Shown: positions 42,250 to 50,806 of the stretch, piece after piece | How positions within the stretch are numbered: the first letter of the stretch is position 1 | Layout of the letters: each line of letters starts with the position of its first letter | DNA from: JAFDCJ01 sp964527835 | GTDB lineage: Bacteria > Desulfobacterota > Desulfobacteria > Desulfobacterales > JAFDCJ01 | DNA length: 64,000 nucleotides | Assembly (NCBI GenBank): GCA_964527835.1 | Contig: CAZGNV010000005.1 | Location: forward strand, 46,654-110,653 | Reading direction: 5' to 3' | Notes under the pieces: generated by a model | The model's input: the letters and a program-made list of their open reading frames with translations, nothing else | Told to the model about the DNA's origin: nothing | Database searches by the model: none | Translations under genes and position numbers: made by a program

Positions 42250-43259
42250 CGGAGGTTTAACAGATGCCGGGTGGCGGCGGTCATCATTTCCTGCCACACG
42301 TCTTTACCGGTGGAATAGGCATCGATCATGTGATGATGGTACCTGCCGAAGGCCTCTTGGCCCTTTTCCACCAGATAAAGATCCCATTGATCCAGGTGGT
42401 GGTTCCGGATCAGCCTTTGCAGGCCCTTCAGGGGAATAAATTCATCCTCGGCGTCGATGAAAACCAGAGTCGGTACGTTAATCCGGGGGCCGACATGCGC
42501 TTCGAAATGCGCCAGCCCGTCAAAAAGGGCGTTGTAGGCGGCAACCGGCGTTCCGGTGGGGTTGGTCAGGTAGTCCCTGGGAGCCAGCAGGCTCGGGATG
42601 ACCAGCCGCGGAAACGGGCTCAATGCCCGTTCGAGGTAGTAAAAGCCGTGCAGTTTGACGGCCGGCGCAAAAAGAACCATGCGCTCAAAGGCCACATCCG
42701 TCCGGGAGGCAAACAGATCCAGCCCCAGCAGGCCTCCCAGAGAATAGGCCACCAGAAAACGGGGAACCTTTTTTTGCAAGGCCCTTTTTTGTACCTGCAA
42801 ATAGGCCAGGTAGCCTTCGTTGACCCACAGCGGCCAGGAGACCTCCCGAAAGGACTCCATGCGGGCGGCCGCACTGTCCAGCCCGGCCGCGTGGTCATAA
42901 TTGTCGCCGTGTCCCCGCAGTGACAGGCTGCAGACGTCAACGCCGGATGCCGTCAGCTGCGAAATCACGGACTGCATTTTGTCGGGACGCAGGTTCAGCC
43001 CGTGGATCACCAGGGCGACGCCCCGCGGCTGTCCCGCTGCCGGGGCATGAAACCAGCGGATGGCAGGGTTTGCGAACTGGTTGCCAACGGCACTGCTGAT
43101 CGCCGGCGGGTTGGTCAAAATTTCTTGCGGCACGTTCAAATCCCCTTTTTCATCTTCCGGGCTCAGCTCCGCCGATGCGCCCACAAAGACGAACAGCAAA
43201 AACAAAATAAGCAGACCGCATACCACGATAGAATCCCGCCCTGGTGTCATTAATTGCAT
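42246..43259 (-). CDS. alpha/beta hydrolase, probably exported
   Basis: A 337-residue alpha/beta-hydrolase. Residues 1-30 form an N-terminal hydrophobic segment (VVCGLLILFLLFVFVGASA), either a signal peptide or an anchor. The nucleophile elbow is VAYSLGGLLGLDLF, an Ala in place of the first Gly of GxSxG. An Asp in FIDAEDEFIP and a His in RYHHHMIDAY near the end complete a likely triad, and HGLNLRPDKM starts the oxyanion region. The substrate is unknown; lysophospholipase- or esterase-like activity is possible. AAGGA precedes the ATG. The start overlaps the end of the antiporter gene by 10 bases, so they share a transcript. Confidence 0.85.
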   Translation of the reverse strand: MQLMTPGRDSIVVCGLLILFLLFVFVGASAELSPEDEKGDLNVPQEILTNPPAISSAVGNQFANPAIRWFHAPAAGQPRGVALVIHGLNLRPDKMQSVISQLTASGVDVCSLSLRGHGDNYDHAAGLDSAAARMESFREVSWPLWVNEGYLAYLQVQKRALQKKVPRFLVAYSLGGLLGLDLFASRTDVAFERMVLFAPAVKLHGFYYLERALSPFPRLVIPSLLAPRDYLTNPTGTPVAAYNALFDGLAHFEAHVGPRINVPTLVFIDAEDEFIPLKGLQRLIRNHHLDQWDLYLVEKGQEAFGRYHHHMIDAYSTGKDVWQEMMTAATRHLLNLR

Positions 43260-44935
43260 TTTTCCTTGTCTACCTGGAACAAATTGATGTCCCGGTGATG
43301 GATAACGCCCACAAAACGCCCTTGTCCGTTGGGTTCCACCACGGGCAGAAAGGGCACGGATTCGCTTTCAAACACCTGCATGGCATGCTCCAGGCTGTCT
43401 TCCGGAGATAGCGCGGTCATGGAATGGGCGATGTCCTGGGCGATGATCAACCGCCCCAGCTCCTTATTAAAAAGCAGGTCCCGGATGGCCGTGAGCAAAA
43501 TCATGCCGATCCACTCGTTATTTTTGCCGATGACGGGCAGCATGCTGTATCGACTGTGTTTCATGATCTTGACGATTTTGTCCAGACCGGCGTCGGTGGG
43601 AATGGTGTCAATATGGTAGCGCATCAAATGCCTGACCTGGATGGGCCCGGTAAAATCAGCCTGCTGGTAGCGGTGCTGCATCCCAAACGCCTCCCTGAGG
43701 CGATTCGAAAAAATTTCGAATTGCGCCTTAAAACTGCCGACAGTCATTGATGACAACAGTTTTACAATTCTCACCTCCCCGCCCTTAATTAAAGAAAAAC
43801 GCGTCAGCACCGGACCGACGATTTCGAACACGGCCGTGGTGCTGAGGATAATCGCTGCCAGGGGCTCTCCCAAAACCGGCATCTCTTTGGCCGCCCATGT
43901 GGAAAGGCCGATGGCCAGCCCTGCTTGGGACAACAGGCCCATGCCCAGGTACAGGCCGTTCGGTTCGGCTGCCTGCGCCCATTTTTTTCCCAGACCGGTT
44001 CCAATAATTTTCCCTGCAATCCTGGACGCCACATACAAGCCGCCGGCAAGCCCGATTTCCGGGAGCCTTTCAAGATGTAGACTGGCTCCCGCCAGCACGA
44101 AAAACAACGCATAAAAAGGGTCATCAACCTGCTTGAGCCGGTCAATGACCCTTTGGGCCCGGTCACAGGTATTGACCAGAACCGCTCCCATGACCAGGTT
44201 GGTCAGCAGCGGAGACACCGAAAAATAATGCGAAAATCCGACGCCCAGCATCACTCCCGCCAGCGAAACGATCAGCAATTCATTTTGTTCCGGATTGCGG
44301 CGCAGATAAAATTGCAATAAAAGCGCCAAAGCGACCCCCAACAGGGGCGGCAGCAATAACTTGCGGACCATCTCCATCATGACTGCCGCCGAAGAAAAAC
44401 CGGCCTGCCCGCCAGTGGTCAATTCAATCAGACCCAGCCCCATGACAAAGCCCAAGATGCAGATCAGGTTGTTCAACCCCACCATGGCGAGCACATGATC
44501 AGTCAGAGGGCCTTCAGAATCGTATTCCCTTATCACCAGCAAGGTCGCTGCAGGGGCGGTGGCAATGGCCAGGATTGCCAGCAGCAAGGCCATGGCAGGC
44601 GTCCGGTAATAAACGACCAGCAGGGTCAGCAGAACAAGGGCGAAGGTGGTCATGATCTCGGCGGCCGAAAAAAAGGAGACAGTCTTTTTCAGCCGCCTAA
44701 AGTGGGAAGCCTTAAATTCACAGCCGATGTAAAAAGCGATGATTCCCAAGGCCAGTTCGCTGATGATGACAAACGCCGCCAGGTACTGTCGGGTCAGAAC
44801 CCCGGTCAAGGAAGGACCCAGCACAACACCGGCCAGCAGGTAGCCTGTGACCCGTGGAACCCGGAAAAAGGCAGCCACTCGGCCACTGGCCAGGGCCAGC
44901 ACAAGGGCAACTGCCAGGATGACAAAATAGTTCAC
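43250..44935 (-). CDS. CPA2-type cation/proton antiporter with CBS pair
   Basis: A 561-residue inner-membrane protein. The first 395 residues hold about twelve hydrophobic helices in the KefB/NhaP-like Na+/H+ exchanger arrangement (RVPRVTGYLLAGVVLGPSLTG, PAATLLVIREYDSEGPLTDH). After a linker, two CBS motifs follow (residues about 435-555: IDTIPTDAGLDKIVKIMKHS and TALSPEDSLEHAMQVFESES). CBS pairs bind adenosine nucleotides, in some proteins cyclic di-AMP, so the antiporter might be nucleotide-regulated; the window also encodes a diadenylate cyclase. That link is speculation. It is cotranscribed with the hydrolase. Confidence 0.92.
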   Translation of the reverse strand: MNYFVILAVALVLALASGRVAAFFRVPRVTGYLLAGVVLGPSLTGVLTRQYLAAFVIISELALGIIAFYIGCEFKASHFRRLKKTVSFFSAAEIMTTFALVLLTLLVVYYRTPAMALLLAILAIATAPAATLLVIREYDSEGPLTDHVLAMVGLNNLICILGFVMGLGLIELTTGGQAGFSSAAVMMEMVRKLLLPPLLGVALALLLQFYLRRNPEQNELLIVSLAGVMLGVGFSHYFSVSPLLTNLVMGAVLVNTCDRAQRVIDRLKQVDDPFYALFFVLAGASLHLERLPEIGLAGGLYVASRIAGKIIGTGLGKKWAQAAEPNGLYLGMGLLSQAGLAIGLSTWAAKEMPVLGEPLAAIILSTTAVFEIVGPVLTRFSLIKGGEVRIVKLLSSMTVGSFKAQFEIFSNRLREAFGMQHRYQQADFTGPIQVRHLMRYHIDTIPTDAGLDKIVKIMKHSRYSMLPVIGKNNEWIGMILLTAIRDLLFNKELGRLIIAQDIAHSMTALSPEDSLEHAMQVFESESVPFLPVVEPNGQGRFVGVIHHRDINLFQVDKEKCN

Positions 44936-45184
44936 GAGTTTTCACACCTTTTGCGCACAGATTCCAATTGCTTCGGACTGACCGGACAAACATCACCTGC
45001 CGGGTTCGGGTCAAATTGTGCCTGTACCCCAGACGGGGCATCGCCCGGTGCCGGTCAGTTTATCGCAGACACACTGAGATTGCAAATCCGTCCGAAGCGT
45101 TTCCGCTGGGCCCCTAAAATTCAACGCCCCCCCAACGGACACCTTGACAGGATTGGGCGCCTTAAAATTACAGCCATGTATAAT

Positions 45185-45221
45185 CTGTCCAAATTTAAAC
45201 TTGAAATTTAAATTTGGACAG
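45185..45221. repeat. perfect 15-bp inverted repeat
   Basis: CTGTCCAAATTTAAA (45185-45199) and its exact complement TTTAAATTTGGACAG (45207-45221) are separated by 7 bases. The recognisable part of a broken DUF4143 gene begins within a few bases of its right edge. Just upstream, CCCCCAACGGACACC (45129-45143) matches 14 of 15 bases of the right edge of the hairpin element at 28548-28562. The 288-base gap from 44936 contains no gene. Confidence 0.75.
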
Positions 45222-45223
45222 CG

Positions 45224-45449
45224 AAGTAAAGCCGGGCTGGAAATTGACCTGCTCATTGATCGTAATCAACGTCTATTTCCGTTGGAAGCGAAAGCAAGCG
45301 CCACATTGCTTCCAGGGCACGCCAGGGCTTTGAATAAATGGCGCAGCCTTGCAGGAGAGGAAGCTGCAAAAGGGGTCATCGTTGCCAACATCGATAATCC
45401 GATGGAAGTTAGCGGATGTCACGCAATTTCATGGAAAACGGTGCTGTAA
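45224..45449 (+). pseudogene. C-terminal fragment of a DUF4143 ATPase
   Basis: The frame reads SKAGLEIDLLIDRNQRLFPL, then EAKASATLLPGHARALNKW, RSLAGEEAAKGVIVAN and a conserved-looking C-terminus. This is the nuclease-like tail of AAA_14/DUF4143 ATPases (compare SGEEIDLVLEHG of the gene at 596-1798). About three quarters of the gene, including the P-loop, are missing. The break coincides with the inverted repeat at 45185-45221, as if a deletion or insertion event ended there. Confidence 0.65.
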
Positions 45450-45585
45450 ATCTCTTAATCCCTGTATCCCTTAGCGGGTGTCTCAGGCCGCCGTTTTTTG
45501 TGGATACGGGTACCGCCTGGCGAGGGGACATTCGGGGCGGGCTTTGTATTTTCTATCCCTTCTCTTGCTGGAATCTGATGAATTT

Positions 45586-46011
45586 TTACCGGGGCTGATC
45601 CAGTTTTTCGTGCTGTGATGCGTTTTGAAGCCGAATGTCATAGCATGAAAAGGTGACAGGAGAAGCTAGTTTTTCACGCAAGGTTACCGCCGAGGCCAGA
45701 TGGATGGCATCAAACCCGCGCAATCCGTGTTTTTCGGCAAGGCCGCCAGCCAGTCGAACAAGTTCAGCGGTAGCATGGATCGCCAGGTAATTTTTCCAGT
45801 CGGATTCAAATTGCAAAAGCATCCGTTTGTAGTCTTTAGAAGAAAAAGAATTTTCCCTGAATCTGCGGGCAAATGCCGCCCTAGCCTCGGCATAAGCTAT
45901 CAGAGAGGTTCCGGCTATCTCGGCAGACCTTACCCAACCCTCCACATCGGCAGATGCCGTCTCTTCCACATAGAGTTTAACCAGACTGCTGGTGTCCAGG
46001 TAAAAAATCAC
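45586..46011 (-). CDS. PIN-domain toxin (VapC-like)
   Basis: A 141-residue PIN-domain ribonuclease. The acidic metal-binding residues are in MIFYLDTSSLVKLYVEE (Asp6), the Glu of AYAEARAAFARR, and Asp in GLRGFDAIHLASAVTLRE. VapC toxins cut tRNA or rRNA. It follows the Phd-type antitoxin gene by two bases on the same strand, the usual antitoxin-toxin order. All acidic residues seem present, so the toxin is probably active. Confidence 0.9.
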   Translation of the reverse strand: MIFYLDTSSLVKLYVEETASADVEGWVRSAEIAGTSLIAYAEARAAFARRFRENSFSSKDYKRMLLQFESDWKNYLAIHATAELVRLAGGLAEKHGLRGFDAIHLASAVTLREKLASPVTFSCYDIRLQNASQHEKLDQPR

Positions 46012-46013
46012 GG

Positions 46014-46283
46014 CTACCTTCTGTCCTCTACCACTGCTGCAGAGACGCTTTTTCCCTTGGACTTGATTCTGACAGACATTCCGTGAGGTTTTCCCCCGGA
46101 CCAGTCGGCAACGCCTTCCCGAACCAACTGGAAGATAATTTTCTGGCTGTCAGCCTCTCTGAAAGGCACGATAACAGCGATTTCTTTTTTCCTGTCCGTA
46201 ATAATGACCCTTTCCCCGGCCTTAACACTTTTTAGATATGCGCTAAGATTCCGTTTGAGTTCTCTGATACCGACAGTTTCCAT
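46014..46283 (-). CDS. Phd/YefM-family antitoxin
   Basis: An 89-residue antitoxin. The N-terminal DNA-binding part reads VGIRELKRNLSAYLKSVKAG, then ERVIITDRKKEIAVIVP, the standard Phd/YefM sequence. The disordered C-terminal tail would wrap the toxin. The partner is the PIN-domain toxin directly behind it. A promoter with TTGACA and TAATAT lies about 35 bases upstream. Confidence 0.9.
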   Translation of the reverse strand: METVGIRELKRNLSAYLKSVKAGERVIITDRKKEIAVIVPFREADSQKIIFQLVREGVADWSGGKPHGMSVRIKSKGKSVSAAVVEDRR

Positions 46284-46318
46284 AATATTCGTCTCTCAGG
46301 CGGTTTAAATGTAGTCTC

Positions 46319-46347
46319 ATATTAATCTATGTGACTCCATTTGTCAA
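46319..46347 (-). promoter_or_regulatory. promoter of the PIN/Phd toxin-antitoxin pair
   Basis: On the minus strand TTGACA (46342-46347) and TAATAT (46319-46324) are 17 bases apart. Transcription would begin about 30 bases before the antitoxin ATG. The antitoxin is expected to repress it. Confidence 0.55.
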
Positions 46348-46424
46348 CTGGCCTGAAATTGCAATCCCGGCTGAAAAATTTAATATTGACAGCAAAACCG
46401 GCCCTGGCTATCCGACGCCCCGGT

Positions 46425-48479
46425 CTATCCCTTCTCCTGCTGCAGCTTGACCGGAACCACCTTTAACGCCGGCATCCTGGCCCTGGGATCGATGGGAACC
46501 GCACTCATCAGGGAATTGAAATTGGGCTCGCTGAAATGAATGGGTGCGAAAAGATAGCCGCGCTGCAAGCTGGCCTCGATTTTCAGCGGCAACTTAACCG
46601 ATCCGTGGGGGCTGGTCATGCGCACTGTGTCGCCTTCACAAAAGCCGGCGGCCTCCGCATCCTGGGGGTTCATGTCCAGGAAAGACGCCGGTCTGAGCCT
46701 GGAAAGCCTGGCAGAGCGCCGCGACATCTCCCCGGTGTTAAAGTGCTCCAGCAGGCGCCCGGTGATCAGAAGATAGGGATATTCTTCGGTGGGCTCCATG
46801 AGGGTCTCCGGCAGTTCAACCGGCAAAAAGCGGGCCCGGCGGTCCCGAAAACCGAAGCCGTCTTCATACAGGCGCGGGGTGCCCGGATGGGATTCGTCAT
46901 AGCAGGGCCAGAATATGCCCGCAGTTTCCTTCAGCCGCTGGTGAGTGATGCCGCTGAAAACCGGAGCCACGCGACGGATTTCTTCCCAGATTTCGGCCGT
47001 TGAGCGGTATTGCCACCGCGCTCCCATGGCATTGGCCATGTCCTGGAGGATCTGCCAGTCCGCCCTGGCTTCACCCGGGGGCTTCAGGCCGCCGGCCGTG
47101 TACTGAACCCGCCGGGCGGCGTTGGTGAAGGTGCCCTCCTTTTCACCCACGGCGACGGCCGGCAAAACGATATGGGCATACCGGGCGGTTTGATTAGGAA
47201 AGATGTCCTGCACGATCAGCAGGTCGAGCTTTTGCAGCATCCAGGTCACAAAATTGGATTGGGGTTCGGAGACCGCCGGGTTTTCGCCGATCACATAAAG
47301 GGCCCTGATCTTGCGGGATGCAATGTCATGGATCATTTCAGGCGCCGCCAGCCCCGGCTGTCTGGGCAGCTCAACTCCCCAGACGGCACCGACATGCACC
47401 CTTGCGGCCGGATCGTCAACCTCCATGTGCCCGGCCAGCAGGTTGGGCAGCGCCCCCATATCACCGGCCCCCTGCACGTTGTTCTGCCCCCTCAACGGAG
47501 ACAGTCCGCAGCCGGGCTTGCCGATGTTGCCGGTCAGCAGGGCCAGATTCACCAGGGCGCTGATATTGTCGGTTCCATGGGCGTGCTGGGTCAGGCCCAT
47601 GCCCCAGATGAAGATGGTTTTTTTGTCGTGAATCAGCCCGGCGGCTTTTTCCAGTTCTGCGCGCTGCACCCCGGACTGCCTGCAGGCCGCATCGACATCC
47701 AGGTTGGCCACCGACTGGCACATGGCATCAAAGCCGAGGGTCTGCTTTTCACAAAACGCCCGATCATGCCAGCCCCTGTCAAGGATAATTTTGCCCAGGG
47801 CCTTGATCCAGAAAATGTCCGTGCCGGGTTTGACTTTCAAGTGGACCGCCGCGTTTTTTACCAGATCGGTTTCACGTGGATCGGCCAGAATCAGGTTGAG
47901 GCCGCCTTTTTTGGCGCGCTTTTTGACCTGCATCCAGATCACCGGGTGGGTAAAGGTGGTGTGCGCTCCCACCAGAAAAACCGTTTGGGTGGCCTCATAG
48001 TCCTTTAAAAAGGTGCTCACCGCCCCGTAGCCCAGCTGCTGTCTTAAGGCGGCTTCGGTGGGACCGTGGCACAGCCGGGCGCAATTGTCGATGTGGTTGT
48101 TGCCGATGACGGCGCGCTGGAATTTTTGCGAAAGATAAGCCTCCTCGTTGAGGATCTTGCCGCTGCAAAGCAGGCCGATACTTTCGGCGCCGTGCCTGGC
48201 GGCGATTTCCTTCAACCGCCGGGAGGCATATTCAATGGCTTCATTCCAGGACACCAGCTCCAGCTGGTCTGCCGTGCGGATATAGGGCTGGGTCAGGCGC
48301 TCTTCATGGCGCAGCAGTTCGTGAACCGTAAACCCCTTGACACAGGCGTATCTGGCGTTCAATTCGGGGTTGCGCCCCACCGCCCGGCTTTTGAACGGCC
48401 GGCCCTTTTCATCCAGCTCCAGGTCGAGATTGCAGCCAACACCGCAGTAAGGGCACACAATGGGTATCGACGTTGTCAT
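46425..48479 (-). CDS. fdhA: molybdopterin formate dehydrogenase alpha subunit, cysteine type
   Basis: A 684-residue FdhF/FdhA-like enzyme of the DMSO-reductase family. The N-terminal [4Fe-4S] ligands are C9, C12, C16 (CPYCGVGC) and C46. The residue at the selenocysteine position of formate dehydrogenases is Cys137 in CARLCHGPTEAAL. Cofactor segments GNIGKPGCGLSPLRGQNNVQ and PNQTARYAHIVLP follow, and the C-terminus binds the guanine dinucleotide. It would oxidise formate or reduce CO2 in the cytoplasm, since no Tat signal is seen. The ATG at 48479 overlaps the symporter stop by four bases (ATGA). No beta subunit is adjacent. Confidence 0.88.
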   Translation of the reverse strand: MTTSIPIVCPYCGVGCNLDLELDEKGRPFKSRAVGRNPELNARYACVKGFTVHELLRHEERLTQPYIRTADQLELVSWNEAIEYASRRLKEIAARHGAESIGLLCSGKILNEEAYLSQKFQRAVIGNNHIDNCARLCHGPTEAALRQQLGYGAVSTFLKDYEATQTVFLVGAHTTFTHPVIWMQVKKRAKKGGLNLILADPRETDLVKNAAVHLKVKPGTDIFWIKALGKIILDRGWHDRAFCEKQTLGFDAMCQSVANLDVDAACRQSGVQRAELEKAAGLIHDKKTIFIWGMGLTQHAHGTDNISALVNLALLTGNIGKPGCGLSPLRGQNNVQGAGDMGALPNLLAGHMEVDDPAARVHVGAVWGVELPRQPGLAAPEMIHDIASRKIRALYVIGENPAVSEPQSNFVTWMLQKLDLLIVQDIFPNQTARYAHIVLPAVAVGEKEGTFTNAARRVQYTAGGLKPPGEARADWQILQDMANAMGARWQYRSTAEIWEEIRRVAPVFSGITHQRLKETAGIFWPCYDESHPGTPRLYEDGFGFRDRRARFLPVELPETLMEPTEEYPYLLITGRLLEHFNTGEMSRRSARLSRLRPASFLDMNPQDAEAAGFCEGDTVRMTSPHGSVKLPLKIEASLQRGYLFAPIHFSEPNFNSLMSAVPIDPRARMPALKVVPVKLQQEKG

Positions 48480-49789
48480 GTCGCCTCCTTGAGTTGTCCA
48501 GCCGCCCGGGCTTCTTTCTGCCAGCAGGAGGCGTCCATTGCATTTTCGGTTTTGGCCACAATGCAGGTCACCGCCAGATCGCCGGTGACGTTGCAGGCCG
48601 TGCGCCCCATGTCCAGCAGGGCGTCGATGCCGAAAATCATGGCGTAGGCCATGGCCACCGGGGTGCCGCTTTCCACCTTGAGGCCCACCGAATCGAGCAC
48701 CATCATGAGCATGATCGCCCCGGCACCGGGAACGCCGGCGGTGCCGATGGAGGCCAGCACCGCGGTGGCGATAATGGTCAGCTGCTGGGAAAACGTCAGC
48801 GGGGCCCCGATGGCAAAACCGACGAAAATGGCGCAAACCCCCTGGTAGATGGCCGTCCCATCCATGTTGATGGTCGCCCCCAGGGGCAGCGAAAAGGAAA
48901 AGACCCCCTTGGAGATGCCCATCCGGATTTCGGCAACCTCCATGCTGACCGGCAGGGTGCCGCCGCTGCTGCGGGTCACAAAGGCCGTCACGATGGCCTC
49001 TTTGGCCTTGCTGAAAAATGCCACCGGATTGATCCTGAAAATCGCCAGCCCACCGCCGTAAACCAAGACCATGTGGGCCATAAAGGCCAGGTAGACCGCT
49101 AGGGTGGTCAGGCCCAGGGGACCGAAGGCCTCGGCTCCCTGCTTGCCGAACACCTCGGCAATCAGTGCAAAAACACCGATGGGCGCATACTGCAAAATCC
49201 ACTGCACCACCAGGTAAATCACCTCGGCGCTGCCGTCAAAAAAGCGGAACAGGGTCTCGCCGGATTGGCGGATTCGTTCATCCTCACTGTTTCTAATGTA
49301 GGCCAGGCCGATGCCGAAGATGAGGCAATAGAAAATCACCGGCAGAATCTTGCCCTGGGTAATGGCCCCGTATGGGTTGGTGGGCACGACGTTGATCAGG
49401 GTGTCGATCAGGGAAGGCGGGGCGATGTTGGTGGCCGCAGCCGCCTTGGTGGCCACAGCGGCGATTTTCATCCCCTCGCCGGGCTGAAAAATGTTGCCGA
49501 ACAACAGCCCCAGGGCAACGGCAAAGGCCGTCGTGACCATATAGATGAGCAGTGCTTTAACGCCCACCCGGCCGAGCTGGCTGGGATGCACGCTGGCCGC
49601 ACCCACGGTCAGGGTAAAAACGATCACCGGCAGGACGATCATTTTCAGCAGCCGGATGAATATCTCGCCGAACGGGTGCACCCATGCGATTTTGGGGCCG
49701 AAAATAATGCCGCAAACCGCCCCCAGGATCAGGCCCAACAGGATGCGCGTTAACAGGTTGGATTTGAAATACCAGTTGATCAATTTCAT
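48476..49789 (-). CDS. dicarboxylate/amino acid:cation symporter (DAACS family)
   Basis: A 437-residue GltP/DctA-type transporter with eight to ten hydrophobic segments and two re-entrant hairpins. Family marks are FIRLLKMIVLPVIVFTL, SSGGTLPVSMEVAE (serine-rich hairpin), INMDGTAIYQGVCAIFVGFA and a later GVPGAGAIMLMMVLDSVGL. It imports glutamate, aspartate or C4-dicarboxylates with protons or sodium. The location next to aspartase and DcuA suggests aspartate or fumarate as substrate. The ATGA overlap with fdhA and the 53-base gap to the binding-protein gene place it in one operon. Confidence 0.94.
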   Translation of the reverse strand: MKLINWYFKSNLLTRILLGLILGAVCGIIFGPKIAWVHPFGEIFIRLLKMIVLPVIVFTLTVGAASVHPSQLGRVGVKALLIYMVTTAFAVALGLLFGNIFQPGEGMKIAAVATKAAAATNIAPPSLIDTLINVVPTNPYGAITQGKILPVIFYCLIFGIGLAYIRNSEDERIRQSGETLFRFFDGSAEVIYLVVQWILQYAPIGVFALIAEVFGKQGAEAFGPLGLTTLAVYLAFMAHMVLVYGGGLAIFRINPVAFFSKAKEAIVTAFVTRSSGGTLPVSMEVAEIRMGISKGVFSFSLPLGATINMDGTAIYQGVCAIFVGFAIGAPLTFSQQLTIIATAVLASIGTAGVPGAGAIMLMMVLDSVGLKVESGTPVAMAYAMIFGIDALLDMGRTACNVTGDLAVTCIVAKTENAMDASCWQKEARAAGQLKEAT

Positions 49790-49842
49790 GAAGGACCCCC
49801 TTTAACGATTGCGCTTGTTCTTCATCGTCCCCAACTTAGCTG

Positions 49843-50766
49843 CTACTCATATTGATCTCCGCTTCCCTGAAATTCCTGCCGTCTTTTTTCTATCGCGGCT
49901 TTTTTGCGCAGCATGAACCGGTTTTTCAAAAACTGGGCCCGGTTCAGCTTTTTTGCGGGCATTGTTTTTTGTCCGGCCCACGCCATCTGATCGAAATACT
50001 CATATTTGAGCAAAGCCAGGGTGCCGTCGGTGCTGATCTGGTCCACAAACAGGTTCACCCAGGTGAGAAAGGTCGGATCCCCCTGGCGGATGGCAAAGGC
50101 ATAGTACTCCCGGGTGACGGGGACCAGCAGGGCTGCAAACTGACGGTAGTGCTCCGGATGGGTGTTGCGCCACACCCGCACGAAGGGCGAATCGGCCACC
50201 ATGGCGTTCACCTGGCCCTTGACCAGGGCGGCCGCCGCCGCTGAGGCGGTCGGGAAAAGCTTGATGGCGCCGGCGGGAAACAGCTGGCGGGCGAATTGCT
50301 CATGGGTGGTGCCGGCCTTGACTCCCAGCTTCAAGCCCTTGACCTCCAGCAGATCGAAGTAGGAATCCGCACCGGCGGGCAGCAGACTCCGGCGGGCGAT
50401 GGCCGCCTGGCTGACTTCGAAATAAGGGGTGGAAAAGTTGACTTTCAGCCCCCGCTCCACCGTGCGCGTCATGGCGGCGATGATGATGTCCGACTCGCCG
50501 GCCAGCAGTCTGGGGATTTGCCGGTCATAGTGTTCGGGCCGGATGAATTTTACCTTTACGTGCAGGGAGGCTGCCAGCAGGTTGGCCAGATCCACATCCA
50601 GCCCGAAGACCTTCCCGTCCTTTTCCATGGAAAACGGCGGGTAATCGCGATTCAGGGAGACAATAACCTCCCCTTTTTGCTGGATGCGTTCAATTTCTCC
50701 GGCCAGGCAGGTGGCTGCAATTAAAAACAGACACCCGATCATCACGAAGACACAGGATTTTTTCAT
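49843..50766 (-). CDS. periplasmic amino-acid binding protein (SBP_bac_3)
   Basis: A 307-residue solute-binding protein. An N-terminal signal peptide (MKKSCVFVMIGCLFLIAATC) has a Cys at 20, so it might be a lipoprotein. The domain runs from RIQQKGEVIVSLNRDYPPFS to the C-terminus, with GLDVDLANLLAASL, SDIIIAAMTRTVERGLKVN and GTTHEQFARQLFP. The final 35 residues are Lys/Arg-rich and unusual. It binds a polar amino acid, probably aspartate or glutamate from context. No permease or ATPase is adjacent, although the importer at 4643-7141 lacks its binding protein. Confidence 0.88.
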   Translation of the reverse strand: MKKSCVFVMIGCLFLIAATCLAGEIERIQQKGEVIVSLNRDYPPFSMEKDGKVFGLDVDLANLLAASLHVKVKFIRPEHYDRQIPRLLAGESDIIIAAMTRTVERGLKVNFSTPYFEVSQAAIARRSLLPAGADSYFDLLEVKGLKLGVKAGTTHEQFARQLFPAGAIKLFPTASAAAAALVKGQVNAMVADSPFVRVWRNTHPEHYRQFAALLVPVTREYYAFAIRQGDPTFLTWVNLFVDQISTDGTLALLKYEYFDQMAWAGQKTMPAKKLNRAQFLKNRFMLRKKAAIEKRRQEFQGSGDQYE

Positions 50767-50806
50767 AGCTTGGCTCCATATTTTTTTCTTCAGACTGCCA
50801 TGGACA

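Noticed and set aside
45011..45256. Small minus-strand frame upstream of the antiporter
   Set aside because: No ribosome site or homology; it runs through the inverted repeat and the region appears intergenic.
46425..49202. 925-residue reading of the formate dehydrogenase
   Set aside because: The first 240 residues are an out-of-frame translation of the symporter gene. The real start is the ATG at 48479, directly before the CPYCGVGC motif.
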